Shown here: piece by piece, positions 24,601 through 35,446 of the stretch
How positions within the stretch are numbered: position 1 is the first letter of the stretch
Layout: each line of letters begins with the position of its first letter
NCBI GenBank assembly: GCA_029287535.1
Contig: JARFQY010000134.1
Span: 1 to 46,219 of the forward strand
DNA: 46,219 nt
Reading direction: 5' to 3'
Source of the DNA: Filomicrobium sp.
GTDB taxonomy: Bacteria > Pseudomonadota > Alphaproteobacteria > Rhizobiales > Hyphomicrobiaceae
Translations under genes and position numbers: made by a program
Notes under the pieces: model-generated
What the model saw: the letters and a program-made list of their open reading frames with translations, nothing else
Told to the model about the DNA's origin: nothing
Database searches by the model: none

Positions 24601-24891
24601 ATGGAAGACCCCCAGGCCTACTTGGACAATCCCTGGGTGGTCATAGCCCTCACTGGCCTGGTCGCGGGCTGGATAGCCGGCCTACTTGTCGGCGGGGGTG
24701 GTCTTCTGCGCAATCTTTTCGTCGGTGTGCTCGGAGCCATTGTTGGTGGCAGCCTCGTCCAGATGGGTTTGCTGTCGCTACCGCCTAAGGTCACCGACAT
24801 TACAGATTCCATCCCCTTCGGAACCCAGATTATGGTATCCACCATCGGCGCCATAATCGTTGTGCTGATTGCACGGATAGTGGCGCGCTGA
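24601..24891 (+). CDS. GlsB/YeaQ/YmgE family membrane protein (copy 2)
   Basis: A 96-residue paralogue of the preceding protein (LVAGWIAGLLVGGGGLL, GVLGAIVGGSLVQMG, STIGAIIVVLIARIV) with about 11 extra residues before the last span. The ribosome site is weak, so translation may depend on the upstream copy. A tandem pair of these genes beside a tandem pair of lipoproteins is unusual. Confidence 0.83.
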   Translation: MEDPQAYLDNPWVVIALTGLVAGWIAGLLVGGGGLLRNLFVGVLGAIVGGSLVQMGLLSLPPKVTDITDSIPFGTQIMVSTIGAIIVVLIARIVAR

Positions 24892-25003
24892 CAGGCTGGG
24901 GGCATCGACACCCTTCGAAAGCGTTCTGAGCGAGCTCAACTGGCAATGAAGTGGTTTTCGGACGCCCCTGCACAACTCCGAGCCTTATGGTAGAATTGCA
25001 CTT

Positions 25004-25963
25004 ATGGTCACCGTACTCGACAAGAGACAACCTGAACTGATCCCGCGTCACCCTGAAAAGGCGCATCGCCCCGACACTCCGGTGCAACCCAAACCGTCCT
25101 GGATACGCGTCAAAGCGGGCGGCTCCAAGGAATATGCGCGCACCCGCGAAATCGTGCGCGAGAACGGGTTACACACCGTCTGTGAGGAGGCCGGCTGCCC
25201 GAACATCGGCGAATGTTGGGACAAGCGCCACGCAACGATGATGATCATGGGGGACACTTGCACGCGCGCATGCGCGTTTTGCAACGTTCGTACTGGCCTG
25301 CCCGGTCCGCTGGATACCCAGGAACCTTCGAACGTTGCCCAAGCGGTGGCAAAGCTCGGTTTGCATCACGTCGTGATAACCTCGGTTGATCGGGATGACC
25401 TCCCCGACGGCGGCGCCCAGCACTTCGCCGATGTCATCAACGCCATACGCGACCGCTCACCTGACACCACCATCGAGGTGCTGACACCGGATTTCCTGCG
25501 CAAAGAGGCCGCACTGGAGAAGGTCGTGGCCGCCAGACCCGACGTCTTCAACCACAATCTTGAGACCGTGCCAGGCCTTTATCTGAGAATTCGGCCCGGA
25601 GCCCGCTACTTCCACTCGTTGCGGCTCTTGCAAAAGGTCAAGGAACTTGATCCGTCCATGTTCACGAAATCTGGCTTTATGGTCGGACTAGGCGAGCAGC
25701 GCGACGAAGTCCTGCAACTGATCGATGATCTGCGAAGCGCCGATGTCGATTTCCTCACGATTGGTCAATATCTTCAGCCCACGCGCAAACATGCTGAGGT
25801 GAAGAGCTACGTGAATCCCAGCGAATTCGAGGCCTATCAGCGTATTGCGCTTGCCAAAGGCTTTTTGCTGGTGTCCGCTAGCCCTCTGACGCGATCGAGT
25901 TATCACGCCGGTGAGGACTTCGAGCGGCTACGTGCCGCACGCCAGCAACACCTGAATTCATGA
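25004..25963 (+). CDS. lipA: Lipoyl synthase LipA
   Basis: A 319-residue radical SAM enzyme that inserts two sulfurs into octanoyl groups on lipoyl domains. The auxiliary cluster cysteines are Cys60, Cys65 and Cys71 ([14 protein letters not shown]); the SAM cluster CxxxCxxC is Cys86, Cys90, Cys93; and the C-terminal [10 protein letters not shown] supplies the conserved Arg-Ser-Ser. The ATG has only a weak ribosome site. Pyruvate dehydrogenase genes, which usually precede lipA in relatives, are missing here; other lipoyl enzymes would still need LipA. Confidence 0.96.
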   Translation: MVTVLDKRQPELIPRHPEKAHRPDTPVQPKPSWIRVKAGGSKEYARTREIVRENGLHTVCEEAGCPNIGECWDKRHATMMIMGDTCTRACAFCNVRTGLPGPLDTQEPSNVAQAVAKLGLHHVVITSVDRDDLPDGGAQHFADVINAIRDRSPDTTIEVLTPDFLRKEAALEKVVAARPDVFNHNLETVPGLYLRIRPGARYFHSLRLLQKVKELDPSMFTKSGFMVGLGEQRDEVLQLIDDLRSADVDFLTIGQYLQPTRKHAEVKSYVNPSEFEAYQRIALAKGFLLVSASPLTRSSYHAGEDFERLRAARQQHLNS

Positions 25964-26051
25964 TTTAAGCCACCGAACCAAAGCCCTAGAGCGGAATCGC
26001 AGCGTAAAGGGTACAATAGGCCTTCTCGACCACTAATCATTAGACCAACGC

Positions 26052-26534
26052 ATGCCCAGTTTCTCGACTCGACGCCACGTCGATTTTACAGCAGAGCAAA
26101 TGTTCGACCTCGTTGCCGACGTCGATTCCTATCCGGAATTCGTGCCGCTCTGCGAAGCCCTGCGCGTGACTTCCCGGAAGCGCGGCCCCGATCGGGAAAC
26201 GCTGATTGCGACAATGGCGATTGGTTACAAGTCGATCCGCGAGAGATTCACCACACGTGTGACGCTGCTTCCAGACAAGCAGCAAATCTTGGTCGAGTAC
26301 CTCGATGGACCGTTCCGTCACCTCGAAAACCGTTGGCGCTTCGTGCCCTCAGGGTCTGGATGTGACGTTGATTTCTACATCACCTACGAATTCCGCTCAC
26401 GCATGCTTGCCTTGGTGATGGGAGCCGTCTTCGACAAAGCCTTCCGCAAATTCGCCTCAGCCTTCGAAGGTCGCGCCCGTCAGCTGTATCGGCCGCCGCT
26501 GGGAACAATCTGCCCGGCCCCGACAACGGCTTAA
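26052..26534 (+). CDS. COQ10/RatA-type START-domain protein
   Basis: A 160-residue START/polyketide-cyclase-fold protein. The opening FSTRRHVDFTAEQMFDLVADVDSYPEFVPLC and the later FRHLENRWRF and DVDFYITYEFRS are typical of the COQ10/RatA group. Alphaproteobacterial members are taken to bind ubiquinone and support its function; the toxin activity described for E. coli RatA is probably not general. It follows lipA by 88 bases, the usual order. Confidence 0.87.
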   Translation: MPSFSTRRHVDFTAEQMFDLVADVDSYPEFVPLCEALRVTSRKRGPDRETLIATMAIGYKSIRERFTTRVTLLPDKQQILVEYLDGPFRHLENRWRFVPSGSGCDVDFYITYEFRSRMLALVMGAVFDKAFRKFASAFEGRARQLYRPPLGTICPAPTTA

Positions 26535-26541
26535 CAAGCTC

Positions 26542-27039
26542 CTATTCTTCACCGAGGACTTCGCGCACCAGTTCGAACGCAGTATGTACGCTCGCGATCC
26601 GAACCTCATTGCGACCGATGTCGCCAAACTTGCAGGCGCGAGTCGAGATCGTTCCTTCACGACTGCCGGCTGAAATATAGACCAAACCCACCGGCTTCTC
26701 TTCACTGCCACCACCTGGCCCGGCAATGCCGGTCACGGACACCGCGATGTCCACCGGGCAGACGACCAGAATACCCTTCGACATCGCCACCGAGACTTCG
26801 CGGCTCACAGCACCGTGCTGCTCTATCAGCGCCGCAGGAACGCCCAGCATGTCCGTCTTTGCCGCGTTCGTATAAGTCACAAAGCCACGATCCACGACAT
26901 CTGACGAGCCCGCAACGGCCGTTAGAACCGCCGTGATCAGCCCACCCGTGCAGCTTTCGCCTGTCGCGATTGTCAGTCCGCGTTCGCGAAGCAACGCCAG
27001 CAACGCCTCAGCTTCGTCAATCAGGTCACCCGGGACCAC
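26542..27039 (-). CDS. CinA C-terminal domain protein (nicotinamide-nucleotide amidase type)
   Basis: A 165-residue stand-alone CinA C-terminal domain of the PncC type, which deamidates NMN to nicotinate mononucleotide. Motifs are GESCTGGLITAVLTAVAGSS, FVTYTNAAKTDMLGV and SVTGIAGPGGGSEEKPVGLV. I start it at GTG 27039, eight bases after GGAG, because the longer frame would run through the terminator of the upstream marR gene at 27065-27087. It converges with the COQ10 gene. Confidence 0.88.
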   Translation of the reverse strand: MVPGDLIDEAEALLALLRERGLTIATGESCTGGLITAVLTAVAGSSDVVDRGFVTYTNAAKTDMLGVPAALIEQHGAVSREVSVAMSKGILVVCPVDIAVSVTGIAGPGGGSEEKPVGLVYISAGSREGTISTRACKFGDIGRNEVRIASVHTAFELVREVLGEE

Positions 27040-27064
27040 GCACTCAACTCCAAAAAGCCAATAG

Positions 27065-27087
27065 AAAAAGGGGCGCATCCGCACCCC
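27065..27087 (-). terminator. Intrinsic terminator after the marR gene
   Basis: On the minus strand a 7-bp stem with loop GGAU (27087-27070, one G-U pair) is followed by five Ts (27069-27065). It lies about 40 bases after the marR stop and before the cinA start, separating the two transcription units. Confidence 0.75.
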
Positions 27088-27127
27088 TCATTCTTCTAGC
27101 CCCACGGGCCGATCAGGCAAACTCAAT

Positions 27128-27631
27128 TCAGGTCACGACAAGCTTCTCAGCTTGACCCAGCAAATCATCGAGAACGCCGCGCGTGCTCGCACCGAGAATG
27201 GTGGTCGCGCGAGACTGCGCATCCCTCCAAATCGGATAGGCCTCAACCAAGACTTCCTGACCCTTCGGCGTCAGATGAAGGCCTCGGCCGCGCCGGCCCG
27301 CCGGCGGATCCATGATGATATGGCCCAACGCCAGCAAGCGTTTGAGGTTACGCGAGAGCGTCGACTTTTCAATATCGAGCTCGTGCCCAATCTCAACCGC
27401 CGTAATACCGTCACGTGCCGCCAACTGAGCCAGCAGCGTATACTGACTGGCCGTGATCCCGAGTGGACGCAAAGCGTCATCGTATAATCGCGTCACGATC
27501 CTGGAGAGTTGGCGTACACGGGTGGCCAAACACGCAGAAGACGTGGCCTCCGCAATCTCCTGCATCGAGACCTGCACGTCTCCCGGCCGTTCAAGCATGC
27601 CCGTCGCTAGCTCCATGCTCGCATCCCCCAC
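27128..27631 (-). CDS. MarR family transcriptional regulator
   Basis: A 167-residue winged-helix regulator. The core (about 35-140) shows GITASQYTLLAQLAARDGIT, the recognition helix EKSTLSRNLKRLLALG and the wing RRGRGLHLTPKGQEV. The first 30 residues are an acidic extension, and the true start may be a later Met (residue 6, 12 or 23). Ligand and targets are unknown; it may regulate itself. It ends in its own terminator, so it is probably monocistronic. Confidence 0.88.
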   Translation of the reverse strand: MGDASMELATGMLERPGDVQVSMQEIAEATSSACLATRVRQLSRIVTRLYDDALRPLGITASQYTLLAQLAARDGITAVEIGHELDIEKSTLSRNLKRLLALGHIIMDPPAGRRGRGLHLTPKGQEVLVEAYPIWRDAQSRATTILGASTRGVLDDLLGQAEKLVVT

Positions 27632-27725
27632 AGCGTCTATCCTTTTTGGTCATACAACCCCACCGCTCAAGGCATGCCGCGATTCTGCAATCACGGTCAA
27701 TGTCTTGCTGAGTTATGGGAGCAAA

Positions 27726-28907
27726 TTAATGAGCCGCGGGCAGCAGAATCATCGCACTCGCCATCGCCGCGATCCCCTCTCGGCGGCCTGTGAATCCCAG
27801 ACCCTCCGAAGTCGTGGCTTTCACACACACCCGCTGAGCGTCGAGGTTGAGAATACCTGCGACCGCCTCCTGCATGGCGTCTCTGTGAGGCCCCACCTTA
27901 GGCTCCTCACAGATGATCGTGACATCGACATTGACAATGCGCCCGCCGCGCTCCGTCACGCGCCTCCCTGCATCTCGCAAGAATACATGCGAAGCTGCCC
28001 CCTTCCACTGCGGATCCGACGGCGGAAAATGCTGGCCGATGTCGCCATCGGCGATGGCGCCCAAGATCGCATCGGTCAGTGCGTGAAGCCCCACGTCGGC
28101 ATCCGAATGGCCCTCGAGACGTCTGTTGTGGGGAATTTGAACGCCGCACAGCGTCACATGATCGCCATCGGCGAACCGATGAACGTCGAAACCGGTCCCG
28201 ATATGAGGCTCCAAAGCCTCGTCGGCCGCAAGTTGGCGGCGTGCCATCCGTAGGTCCTCTGCAGTCGTGATCTTGTCGTTGCGTCTGGAGCCAGGCGTTA
28301 GTGTCACCTTCAAGCCGGCCCATTCGGCAATTGAGGCATCGTCAGTGAATTCCGCCGGTTCTTCGGCGGCCTTTCTATGCGCTGCCAGAATGGCCTCATA
28401 TCGAAACCCCTGCGGAGTTTGCGCACGCCAAAGTCCGTCGCGGGACACCGTTTCACTGACCAACCTGTCGTTTCCGGCCCGCTTTAGCGTATCCGCGCAG
28501 GGCAACGACGCAATCGCCCCCTGGAACTGCACGAGCCCGTCAATGACAGCATCGATGATCTCCGCGCTGACAAACGGACGCGCTGCATCATGGATCAGCA
28601 CCTGGTCAAATTCCGGCCCGCTTAGCGATACCAGGCCCAAAAGCACGCTTTCCTGCCTCGTGGCGCCTCCAAAAACGGCGGGGCGGAGCTTTCGGCTGAA
28701 GGACTTGGCCGTAATCAGATAATCCGCCTCGTCAAGTTCATGGATCACGACGACGACCGTATCGATCCGCGGATGGCTAACAAAAGCGTGAATGGAATGC
28801 GCCAGCATCGTTCGCCCGCCGAGCACAGCGTATTGCTTGGCTCCAAGCCCCGCCTCCAGCGCGCGTGTTCCGCGGCCTGCCGCAACAATAACCGCCGCAG
28901 TGCTCAA
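27726..28907 (-). CDS. ispDF: Bifunctional IspD/IspF isoprenoid enzyme
   Basis: A 393-residue fusion that catalyses two steps of the non-mevalonate pathway. The N-terminal IspD domain (about 1-225) has VIVAAGRGTRA and DAARPFVS and transfers CMP to methylerythritol phosphate. The C-terminal IspF domain (about 235-393) has the metal-binding GFDVHRF and HSDADVGLHALTDAILGA and forms the cyclodiphosphate. The start is TTG 28907, six bases after a perfect AGGAGG. The fusion is common in alphaproteobacteria. The middle step enzyme IspE is not here. Confidence 0.95.
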   Translation of the reverse strand: MSTAAVIVAAGRGTRALEAGLGAKQYAVLGGRTMLAHSIHAFVSHPRIDTVVVVIHELDEADYLITAKSFSRKLRPAVFGGATRQESVLLGLVSLSGPEFDQVLIHDAARPFVSAEIIDAVIDGLVQFQGAIASLPCADTLKRAGNDRLVSETVSRDGLWRAQTPQGFRYEAILAAHRKAAEEPAEFTDDASIAEWAGLKVTLTPGSRRNDKITTAEDLRMARRQLAADEALEPHIGTGFDVHRFADGDHVTLCGVQIPHNRRLEGHSDADVGLHALTDAILGAIADGDIGQHFPPSDPQWKGAASHVFLRDAGRRVTERGGRIVNVDVTIICEEPKVGPHRDAMQEAVAGILNLDAQRVCVKATTSEGLGFTGRREGIAAMASAMILLPAAH

Positions 28908-29062
28908 TGCGATCCTCCTGACAAGTTCCAAAACTAACCCGGTTGGCCTGTGTACAGCAAAACACTGCTACGACATCACCCCTTGCCTAAATCAATCAGG
29001 ATGCCTAACTTGCACAACAGATCATCATTCTGGGAAAGTGCTTAAACTTTGATCAGTCGCCC

Positions 29063-30082
29063 ATGCGAGACAGCATGAGATCTAAGATCACCATTGGGGA
29101 ACATACCCTTCCAAACCGAGCGCTCTTGGCACCGATGTCGGGAGTGACCGACCTTCCCTACCGCACTCTTGCGCACAAACTGGGAGCCGGTCTCGTCGTT
29201 TCCGAAATGGTTGCAAGTGCGGAACTGGTCGCCCGGAGGCGGGATGTCCTGCGCCGTGCCCAAGGCCAGCAACTGCGTCCGTTCGTCATTCAGCTGGCAG
29301 GTCGCGAAGTCCGCTGGATGCGGGAGGCCGCCTGCATCGCTTGCGACATTGGTGCCGACATCATCGACATCAACATGGGATGTCCTTCCCGCGAAGTCAC
29401 CGGTCGGCTCTCCGGCAGTGCGTTAATGCGTGATCTCGACCATGCGGTTGCGTTGATCGATGCCGTTGTCTCAGCAGTCCAAGTCCCGGTGACGTTGAAG
29501 ATGCGACTGGGCTGGGACGCAAGTCAGATGAATGCGCCTGAGCTTGCACGTCGTGCGGAGCTGAGCGGTATTCAACTGCTGACCGTTCACGGCCGTACGC
29601 GCTGCCAGTTCTTTAAAGGAAATGCCGACTGGGGTCAGGTCGCGCATGTGAAACGGAACGTATCAATTCCCGTCATCGTCAACGGTGACATCATCACGTT
29701 GAGCGATGCGCAACGTGCCCTTGAGCAGTCCGAAGCGGATGGCGTCATGATTGGCCGCGGCGCCTATGGCGCACCATGGCAACCGGCGCGCATTGGCCGA
29801 TATCTGGACTCAGGCATTGACCCGGGCAAGCCCGGTCTCAGCGAGCAATGCCAAATTGCCGTGGCCCACATCGAGGCGATGCTGGCCCACTATGGCGAGT
29901 TCCTCGGCCTGCGAAACGCCCGAAAACACATTGGCTGGTACCTCGAACAAACCGGAGCAGCACCCTGTACGGTCAAGCTCTGGCGATCCAGGCTGTGCAC
30001 CGAAACCATTCCAACGGCGGCACTAAGAGGCCTGCGCGACTTCTACGACAGCGTTCCAGTCAACGCCGAGGTCGCCGCATGA
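29063..30082 (+). CDS. dusB: tRNA-dihydrouridine synthase DusB
   Basis: A 339-residue FMN enzyme that reduces uridines in t[18 protein letters not shown] binds [14 protein letters not shown] contains catalytic Cys107, and [15 protein letters not shown] and VIVNGDI complete the barrel signature. Its last bases overlap the ntrB start (ATGA), the classic alphaproteobacterial dusB-ntrBC arrangement. ATG 29063 or the ATG four codons later could be used. Confidence 0.95.
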   Translation: MRDSMRSKITIGEHTLPNRALLAPMSGVTDLPYRTLAHKLGAGLVVSEMVASAELVARRRDVLRRAQGQQLRPFVIQLAGREVRWMREAACIACDIGADIIDINMGCPSREVTGRLSGSALMRDLDHAVALIDAVVSAVQVPVTLKMRLGWDASQMNAPELARRAELSGIQLLTVHGRTRCQFFKGNADWGQVAHVKRNVSIPVIVNGDIITLSDAQRALEQSEADGVMIGRGAYGAPWQPARIGRYLDSGIDPGKPGLSEQCQIAVAHIEAMLAHYGEFLGLRNARKHIGWYLEQTGAAPCTVKLWRSRLCTETIPTAALRGLRDFYDSVPVNAEVAA

Positions 30083-31380
30083 CACAAAAACGAGCTTCCA
30101 CGACAAGCGCTTCGAAGAAGACGTCTCAACGGACGGGGTCTAAGCGCGCCGTGGCAAAAGCGGACAAGAAAATTCCATCCTCCACCAACAATCTGTCGGA
30201 CAATTCGGCCCCCGGATCCGCACGGTCGATGCCCCCGATAGGCCCGCGTCCCGCGGCAACCGGCCATGCTCCAACCGTGCCCCCACACGATCAGATCCTG
30301 AATGCACTGCCACACCCTGTCATCGTACTGGCCGCAGACAACGGGTTCGTCTACGCCAACGCAGCGGCTGAGGCCTTCCTGTCAACTTCCGTTGCTATGC
30401 TGAAGCGTATCCGCCTCGACGATATTGTCCCCTTCGGCTGCCCGTTACTGTCCCTGATCCAGCAGGTCCGACGCGAGCATACGACAGTCAACGAATACGG
30501 CGTCGACATCGTTACGCCGCGCCAGAATTCGCCGAAGCTGGCCGATGTCTATGGCGGTATATCCCCGAACAATCCCGAACATGTCCTTTTGATGCTGCAG
30601 CAGCGCAGCATGGCGCAAATGATCGAGCGCCAATTGACCCACCGCGCGGCTGCGCGATCCGTCTCCGGCATGGCGAGCATCCTGGCGCACGAAATCAAGA
30701 ACCCGCTGTCTGGAATTCGTGGCGCCGCCCAGCTGCTGGAACCGACACTCAACGATGAAGACCGCGCCCTGTCGCAGCTCATCTGTACCGAAACCGACCG
30801 CATCAAAATGCTGCTCGACCGGATGGAAGTATTCGGAGACGAACGACCGCTCAGCAAAGAGGCCGTAAACATTCACGACGTCCTCGACCACGTCCGCCAG
30901 ATTGCGGACGCCGGCTTTGCCCGCAACATCCAGTTAATCGCCGACTACGACCCCTCACTCCCCGCCGTTCCAGCCAATCGGGACAAACTGGTCCAGGCGT
31001 TCTTGAACCTCGTAAAGAACGCAGCCGAAGCCATAGGACCGGAGTCTGAGAACGGACGTATAGTGATCACAACGGCCTACCGCCCCGGTGTCAGGCTCGC
31101 CGTTCCAGGTTCCGGAACTCGCATAGCCTTGCCGCTAATGATCGAAATTCAAGACAACGGGCCCGGAATTCCAGCGAGCATGCTTGAGCACATGTTCGAT
31201 CCGTTTGTCACCTCGAAGGCTAATGGCACGGGCTTGGGCCTTGCCTTGGTCGCCAAACTGATCGCCGACCACGGGGGAACCATCGAGTGCGATAGCGAAC
31301 CTCAACGCACGGTCTTTCGGATCCTCCTGCCGATGCAGGAGTTACCCAAACGGGCGCAGGACGCTTCAAAAGCAATCTGA
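30079..31380 (+). CDS. ntrB: Nitrogen sensor histidine kinase NtrB
   Basis: A 433-residue cytoplasmic kinase that phosphorylates NtrC under nitrogen limitation and reverses this with PII. A PAS domain lies at about 70-170, HisKA at about 190-255 with phospho-acceptor His204 in [18 protein letters not shown], and an HATPase domain follows with [16 protein letters not shown] and GTGLGLALV. The ATG overlaps the dusB stop. The first 68 residues are an unusual Lys/Ser/Thr/Pro-rich segment that the family normally lacks. NtrC follows after 28 bases. Confidence 0.94.
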   Translation: MTQKRASTTSASKKTSQRTGSKRAVAKADKKIPSSTNNLSDNSAPGSARSMPPIGPRPAATGHAPTVPPHDQILNALPHPVIVLAADNGFVYANAAAEAFLSTSVAMLKRIRLDDIVPFGCPLLSLIQQVRREHTTVNEYGVDIVTPRQNSPKLADVYGGISPNNPEHVLLMLQQRSMAQMIERQLTHRAAARSVSGMASILAHEIKNPLSGIRGAAQLLEPTLNDEDRALSQLICTETDRIKMLLDRMEVFGDERPLSKEAVNIHDVLDHVRQIADAGFARNIQLIADYDPSLPAVPANRDKLVQAFLNLVKNAAEAIGPESENGRIVITTAYRPGVRLAVPGSGTRIALPLMIEIQDNGPGIPASMLEHMFDPFVTSKANGTGLGLALVAKLIADHGGTIECDSEPQRTVFRILLPMQELPKRAQDASKAI

Positions 31381-31408
31381 GCCAGAAATAAAAGATAAGG
31401 ACCACTCC

Positions 31409-32854
<1,446 letters not shown>

Positions 32855-33039
32855 TCCTCCTACGGATATCCACCGCGGCGACTTTTCGGTCACGCTTCGC
32901 CACCAACTTGCCACAGTTGCGGGGTGAAACCATGTGTGAGACGAGTGAAATCGTCGCGAAAATATCACGATCGGCGGGGTTTATTGTTGTGTACCCGTAT
33001 CAGTGTTGCGCCAGCGCCTAGTTTCTAGGGCCGCGGCGG

Positions 33040-33059
33040 GCGCGCCTTTGACGGCGCGC
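33040..33059 (+). repeat. Hairpin in the ntrC-ntrY gap
   Basis: A perfect 7-bp GC stem (33040-33046 with 33053-33059, six-base loop) lies in the 248-base gap, 43 bases before the ntrY start. No T tract follows on the plus strand. It may separate expression of ntrBC and ntrYX or stabilise the ntrY leader. I see no convincing sigma-54 promoter in this gap. Confidence 0.4.
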
Positions 33060-33102
33060 TCACGAGCGTCAATCGGCATAAATTGCCGTCCGGAGAACTC
33101 CG

Positions 33103-35421
33103 ATGTCCAGCGCCGCCGGTACAGCTCCCTCAGGGGTTGACCTCGATACAGAACAACCGCTCCTGGAGCCAAGCGACCGGATGTTCTTCATCGGGCTTTG
33201 GACGGTCGTTCTGTCGCTTCTTTCGGCGCTCCTCACGTTTCTCATCCTGACCGGGCTCACGCCGATCATCCCGACCAGCGGCGTCGTTCTCAGCGCACTT
33301 TTCGTCAATGTCATCTTGATCGTCGCGGTCATCGCGATCATCGCCACGCAGGTCTCGGGCCTCATCACGGCCTGGCGCGAAAAGGTCCCCGGTGCGAGGT
33401 TCCATATCCGCATTGTGGCGCTGTTCTCGATCATTGCCGCTTTGCCAGCCCTCCTGGTCGCCATAGGCGCCACGGTCAGCTTCTCACGGTCACTCGACAA
33501 CTGGTTCTCCGACCGGGTGCGCGGCATCATCGAGAATTCGACCCTCGTTGCACGCACTTATCTGCAGGAACACGGCCAAGTCATTCGCACCGACATCGTC
33601 AACATGGCGCGCGATCTGAGCGCGGCCGCCGACCTTGTCCAAGGCGACCAGAGACTTCTGAAGCAGCTCATTCAGACCCAGGCCGGCCTCCGGGACCTGC
33701 CGGCCGCGTATGTGATTGACCAGCAGGGCAATCCCGTACTGAAAGCCGTTCAATCCCAGCGCCTGCCCTTCGCCAAGCCGACACAGGCGGCAATCAGGGA
33801 AGCCGAAACGGGACAAATCCCACTGTCCGTTTCCGTACGCGACGAGCGAATATCGGCCATAGCGGAGTTAAAAAGCTATCCAGGTCAATTCCTCTATGTA
33901 AGCCGGAGTGTCTCCCCCACGGTCATCCGTCACATGCAGCAGACGGAACAAAACGCGGCGGAGTATGCAGCCTTGAGGCGCGCCCGTGGCGGTCTGAAGT
34001 GGGCGCATGGCTTGATGTACTTCACGATTTCGATGACAGGCCTGCTCGCAGCCATATGGGCGGGCATGTGGTTTGGCGGGCGCTTTGTGGCCCCGATCCG
34101 CCGCCTTTTGGCCGCCGCCCAGGAGATATCAACCGGCAATCTGTCCGTTTCCCTCCCTGAAAAACGTGGCGAAGGCGATCTACGGCGCCTGTCCCACACC
34201 TTCAACACCATGGCCCGGGAGCTGAAGCACCAACGCGATGCCTTGGTCAATGCCAACGAACAGCTGGATTCCCGCCGCCGCTTCATGTCCGCCGTGCTGT
34301 CGGGTGTATCGGCCGGTGTCATCGGCCTCGATAGTCATGAACGCATCACACTCGTCTCCCGCGCCGCTGAGGAACTATTGGGGCGCGCCTCCAGTGACCT
34401 CGTCGGCCGCCCACTGAGTGAAGCCCTCCCTGAACTCGCGGAAATCCACATTAAGGCCGCGGAACAGACCATTAAGGCGCGCCCGCAGGAACAGGTCACA
34501 ATGCAGATTGACGAGGATGAGCGAACCTTTGCTGTCCGCGTCACGTTCGAGAAAGCTGGCGAGCACGATGTGGGTTCGGTCATCACCTTCGACGATATCA
34601 CCGAGCTGGTAACCGCCCAGCGCACCTCGGCATGGGCAGATGTCGCGCGCCGCATCGCACACGAAATCAAGAACCCGCTGACGCCGATCCAGCTTTCCGC
34701 CGAGCGGATCCGCCGCAAGTATTCGAAAACGATTGAAAAAGACCGTGAGACTTTTGAGAAGCTCACCGAAACCATCGAACGTCAGGCCGCCCACATCAAG
34801 AGCATGGTGGATGAATTCGCGGCCTTCGCGCGCATTCCCAAGCCCGAGATGGCATTGGCGGATCTTCGTGACGCCGTTCAAGATTCCGTGGTCTTGTTTC
34901 GCGAAGCTCACCCCAAGCTTGAGTACAAACTGGAGCTCCCCAGAGAGAAGGTCTTTGCATCAATCGACCGTCGGCTGATCACGCAGGCCGTGACGAACCT
35001 TGTCAAGAACGCGACAGAGTCGGTTGAAAGCGCCGCCGAAGTAGGCGACCGTCCGGAAGATTGGAAGGGCCGCATTATCACTCGCGTGCGTCCCGATGAA
35101 ACTCGCGTCTATATCGAAGTTATCGACAATGGATCGGGCTTGCCAAAGCAACAACGCTCCAGGCTGCTCGAACCCTATGTTACGACAAAGGGACACAAAG
35201 GCACGGGTCTTGGTCTGGCTATGGTCCTCAAGATCACCGAGCAGCACGGCGGCTCACTGACACTTGAGGATGCACCCAATGATGACGATGGCAAACCCAC
35301 CACCGGAGCCCTCGTCCGCATTACACTACCCCTCGAAGCAAGACCCGTTGGTACATCAAGCAATTCCGCCGCTAGCGCCCACGGCGACGCCGGCAGCGAA
35401 TTAACACCAAGTTCGACTTAG
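33103..35421 (+). CDS. ntrY: Nitrogen-related membrane sensor kinase NtrY
   Basis: A 772-residue inner-membrane histidine kinase. Three hydrophobic segments occupy about residues 28-115 and another lies near 305-328, enclosing a periplasmic domain. HAMP (about 330-385), PAS (about 395-510), HisKA with His520 in [20 protein letters not shown], and HATPase (DNGSGLP, GTGLGLAMV) follow. NtrY phosphorylates NtrX and in various alphaproteobacteria links nitrogen, redox or envelope signals. GGAG lies seven bases before the ATG; ntrX follows after 25 bases. Confidence 0.95.
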   Translation: MSSAAGTAPSGVDLDTEQPLLEPSDRMFFIGLWTVVLSLLSALLTFLILTGLTPIIPTSGVVLSALFVNVILIVAVIAIIATQVSGLITAWREKVPGARFHIRIVALFSIIAALPALLVAIGATVSFSRSLDNWFSDRVRGIIENSTLVARTYLQEHGQVIRTDIVNMARDLSAAADLVQGDQRLLKQLIQTQAGLRDLPAAYVIDQQGNPVLKAVQSQRLPFAKPTQAAIREAETGQIPLSVSVRDERISAIAELKSYPGQFLYVSRSVSPTVIRHMQQTEQNAAEYAALRRARGGLKWAHGLMYFTISMTGLLAAIWAGMWFGGRFVAPIRRLLAAAQEISTGNLSVSLPEKRGEGDLRRLSHTFNTMARELKHQRDALVNANEQLDSRRRFMSAVLSGVSAGVIGLDSHERITLVSRAAEELLGRASSDLVGRPLSEALPELAEIHIKAAEQTIKARPQEQVTMQIDEDERTFAVRVTFEKAGEHDVGSVITFDDITELVTAQRTSAWADVARRIAHEIKNPLTPIQLSAERIRRKYSKTIEKDRETFEKLTETIERQAAHIKSMVDEFAAFARIPKPEMALADLRDAVQDSVVLFREAHPKLEYKLELPREKVFASIDRRLITQAVTNLVKNATESVESAAEVGDRPEDWKGRIITRVRPDETRVYIEVIDNGSGLPKQQRSRLLEPYVTTKGHKGTGLGLAMVLKITEQHGGSLTLEDAPNDDDGKPTTGALVRITLPLEARPVGTSSNSAASAHGDAGSELTPSST

Positions 35422-35446
35422 TAATGACGCGCTCAAGGAGCCCGAC

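Noticed and set aside
32908-32926. A sigma-54 promoter (TTGCCACAGTTGC) before ntrY
   Set aside because: The essential GG of the -24 element is absent, so the match to TGGCAC-N5-TTGC is not acceptable.
32932-33021. A 29-codon plus-strand frame in the ntrC-ntrY gap
   Set aside because: It has only a GGGGTG-like ribosome site, a mixed composition and no membrane or signal features; too weak to call.
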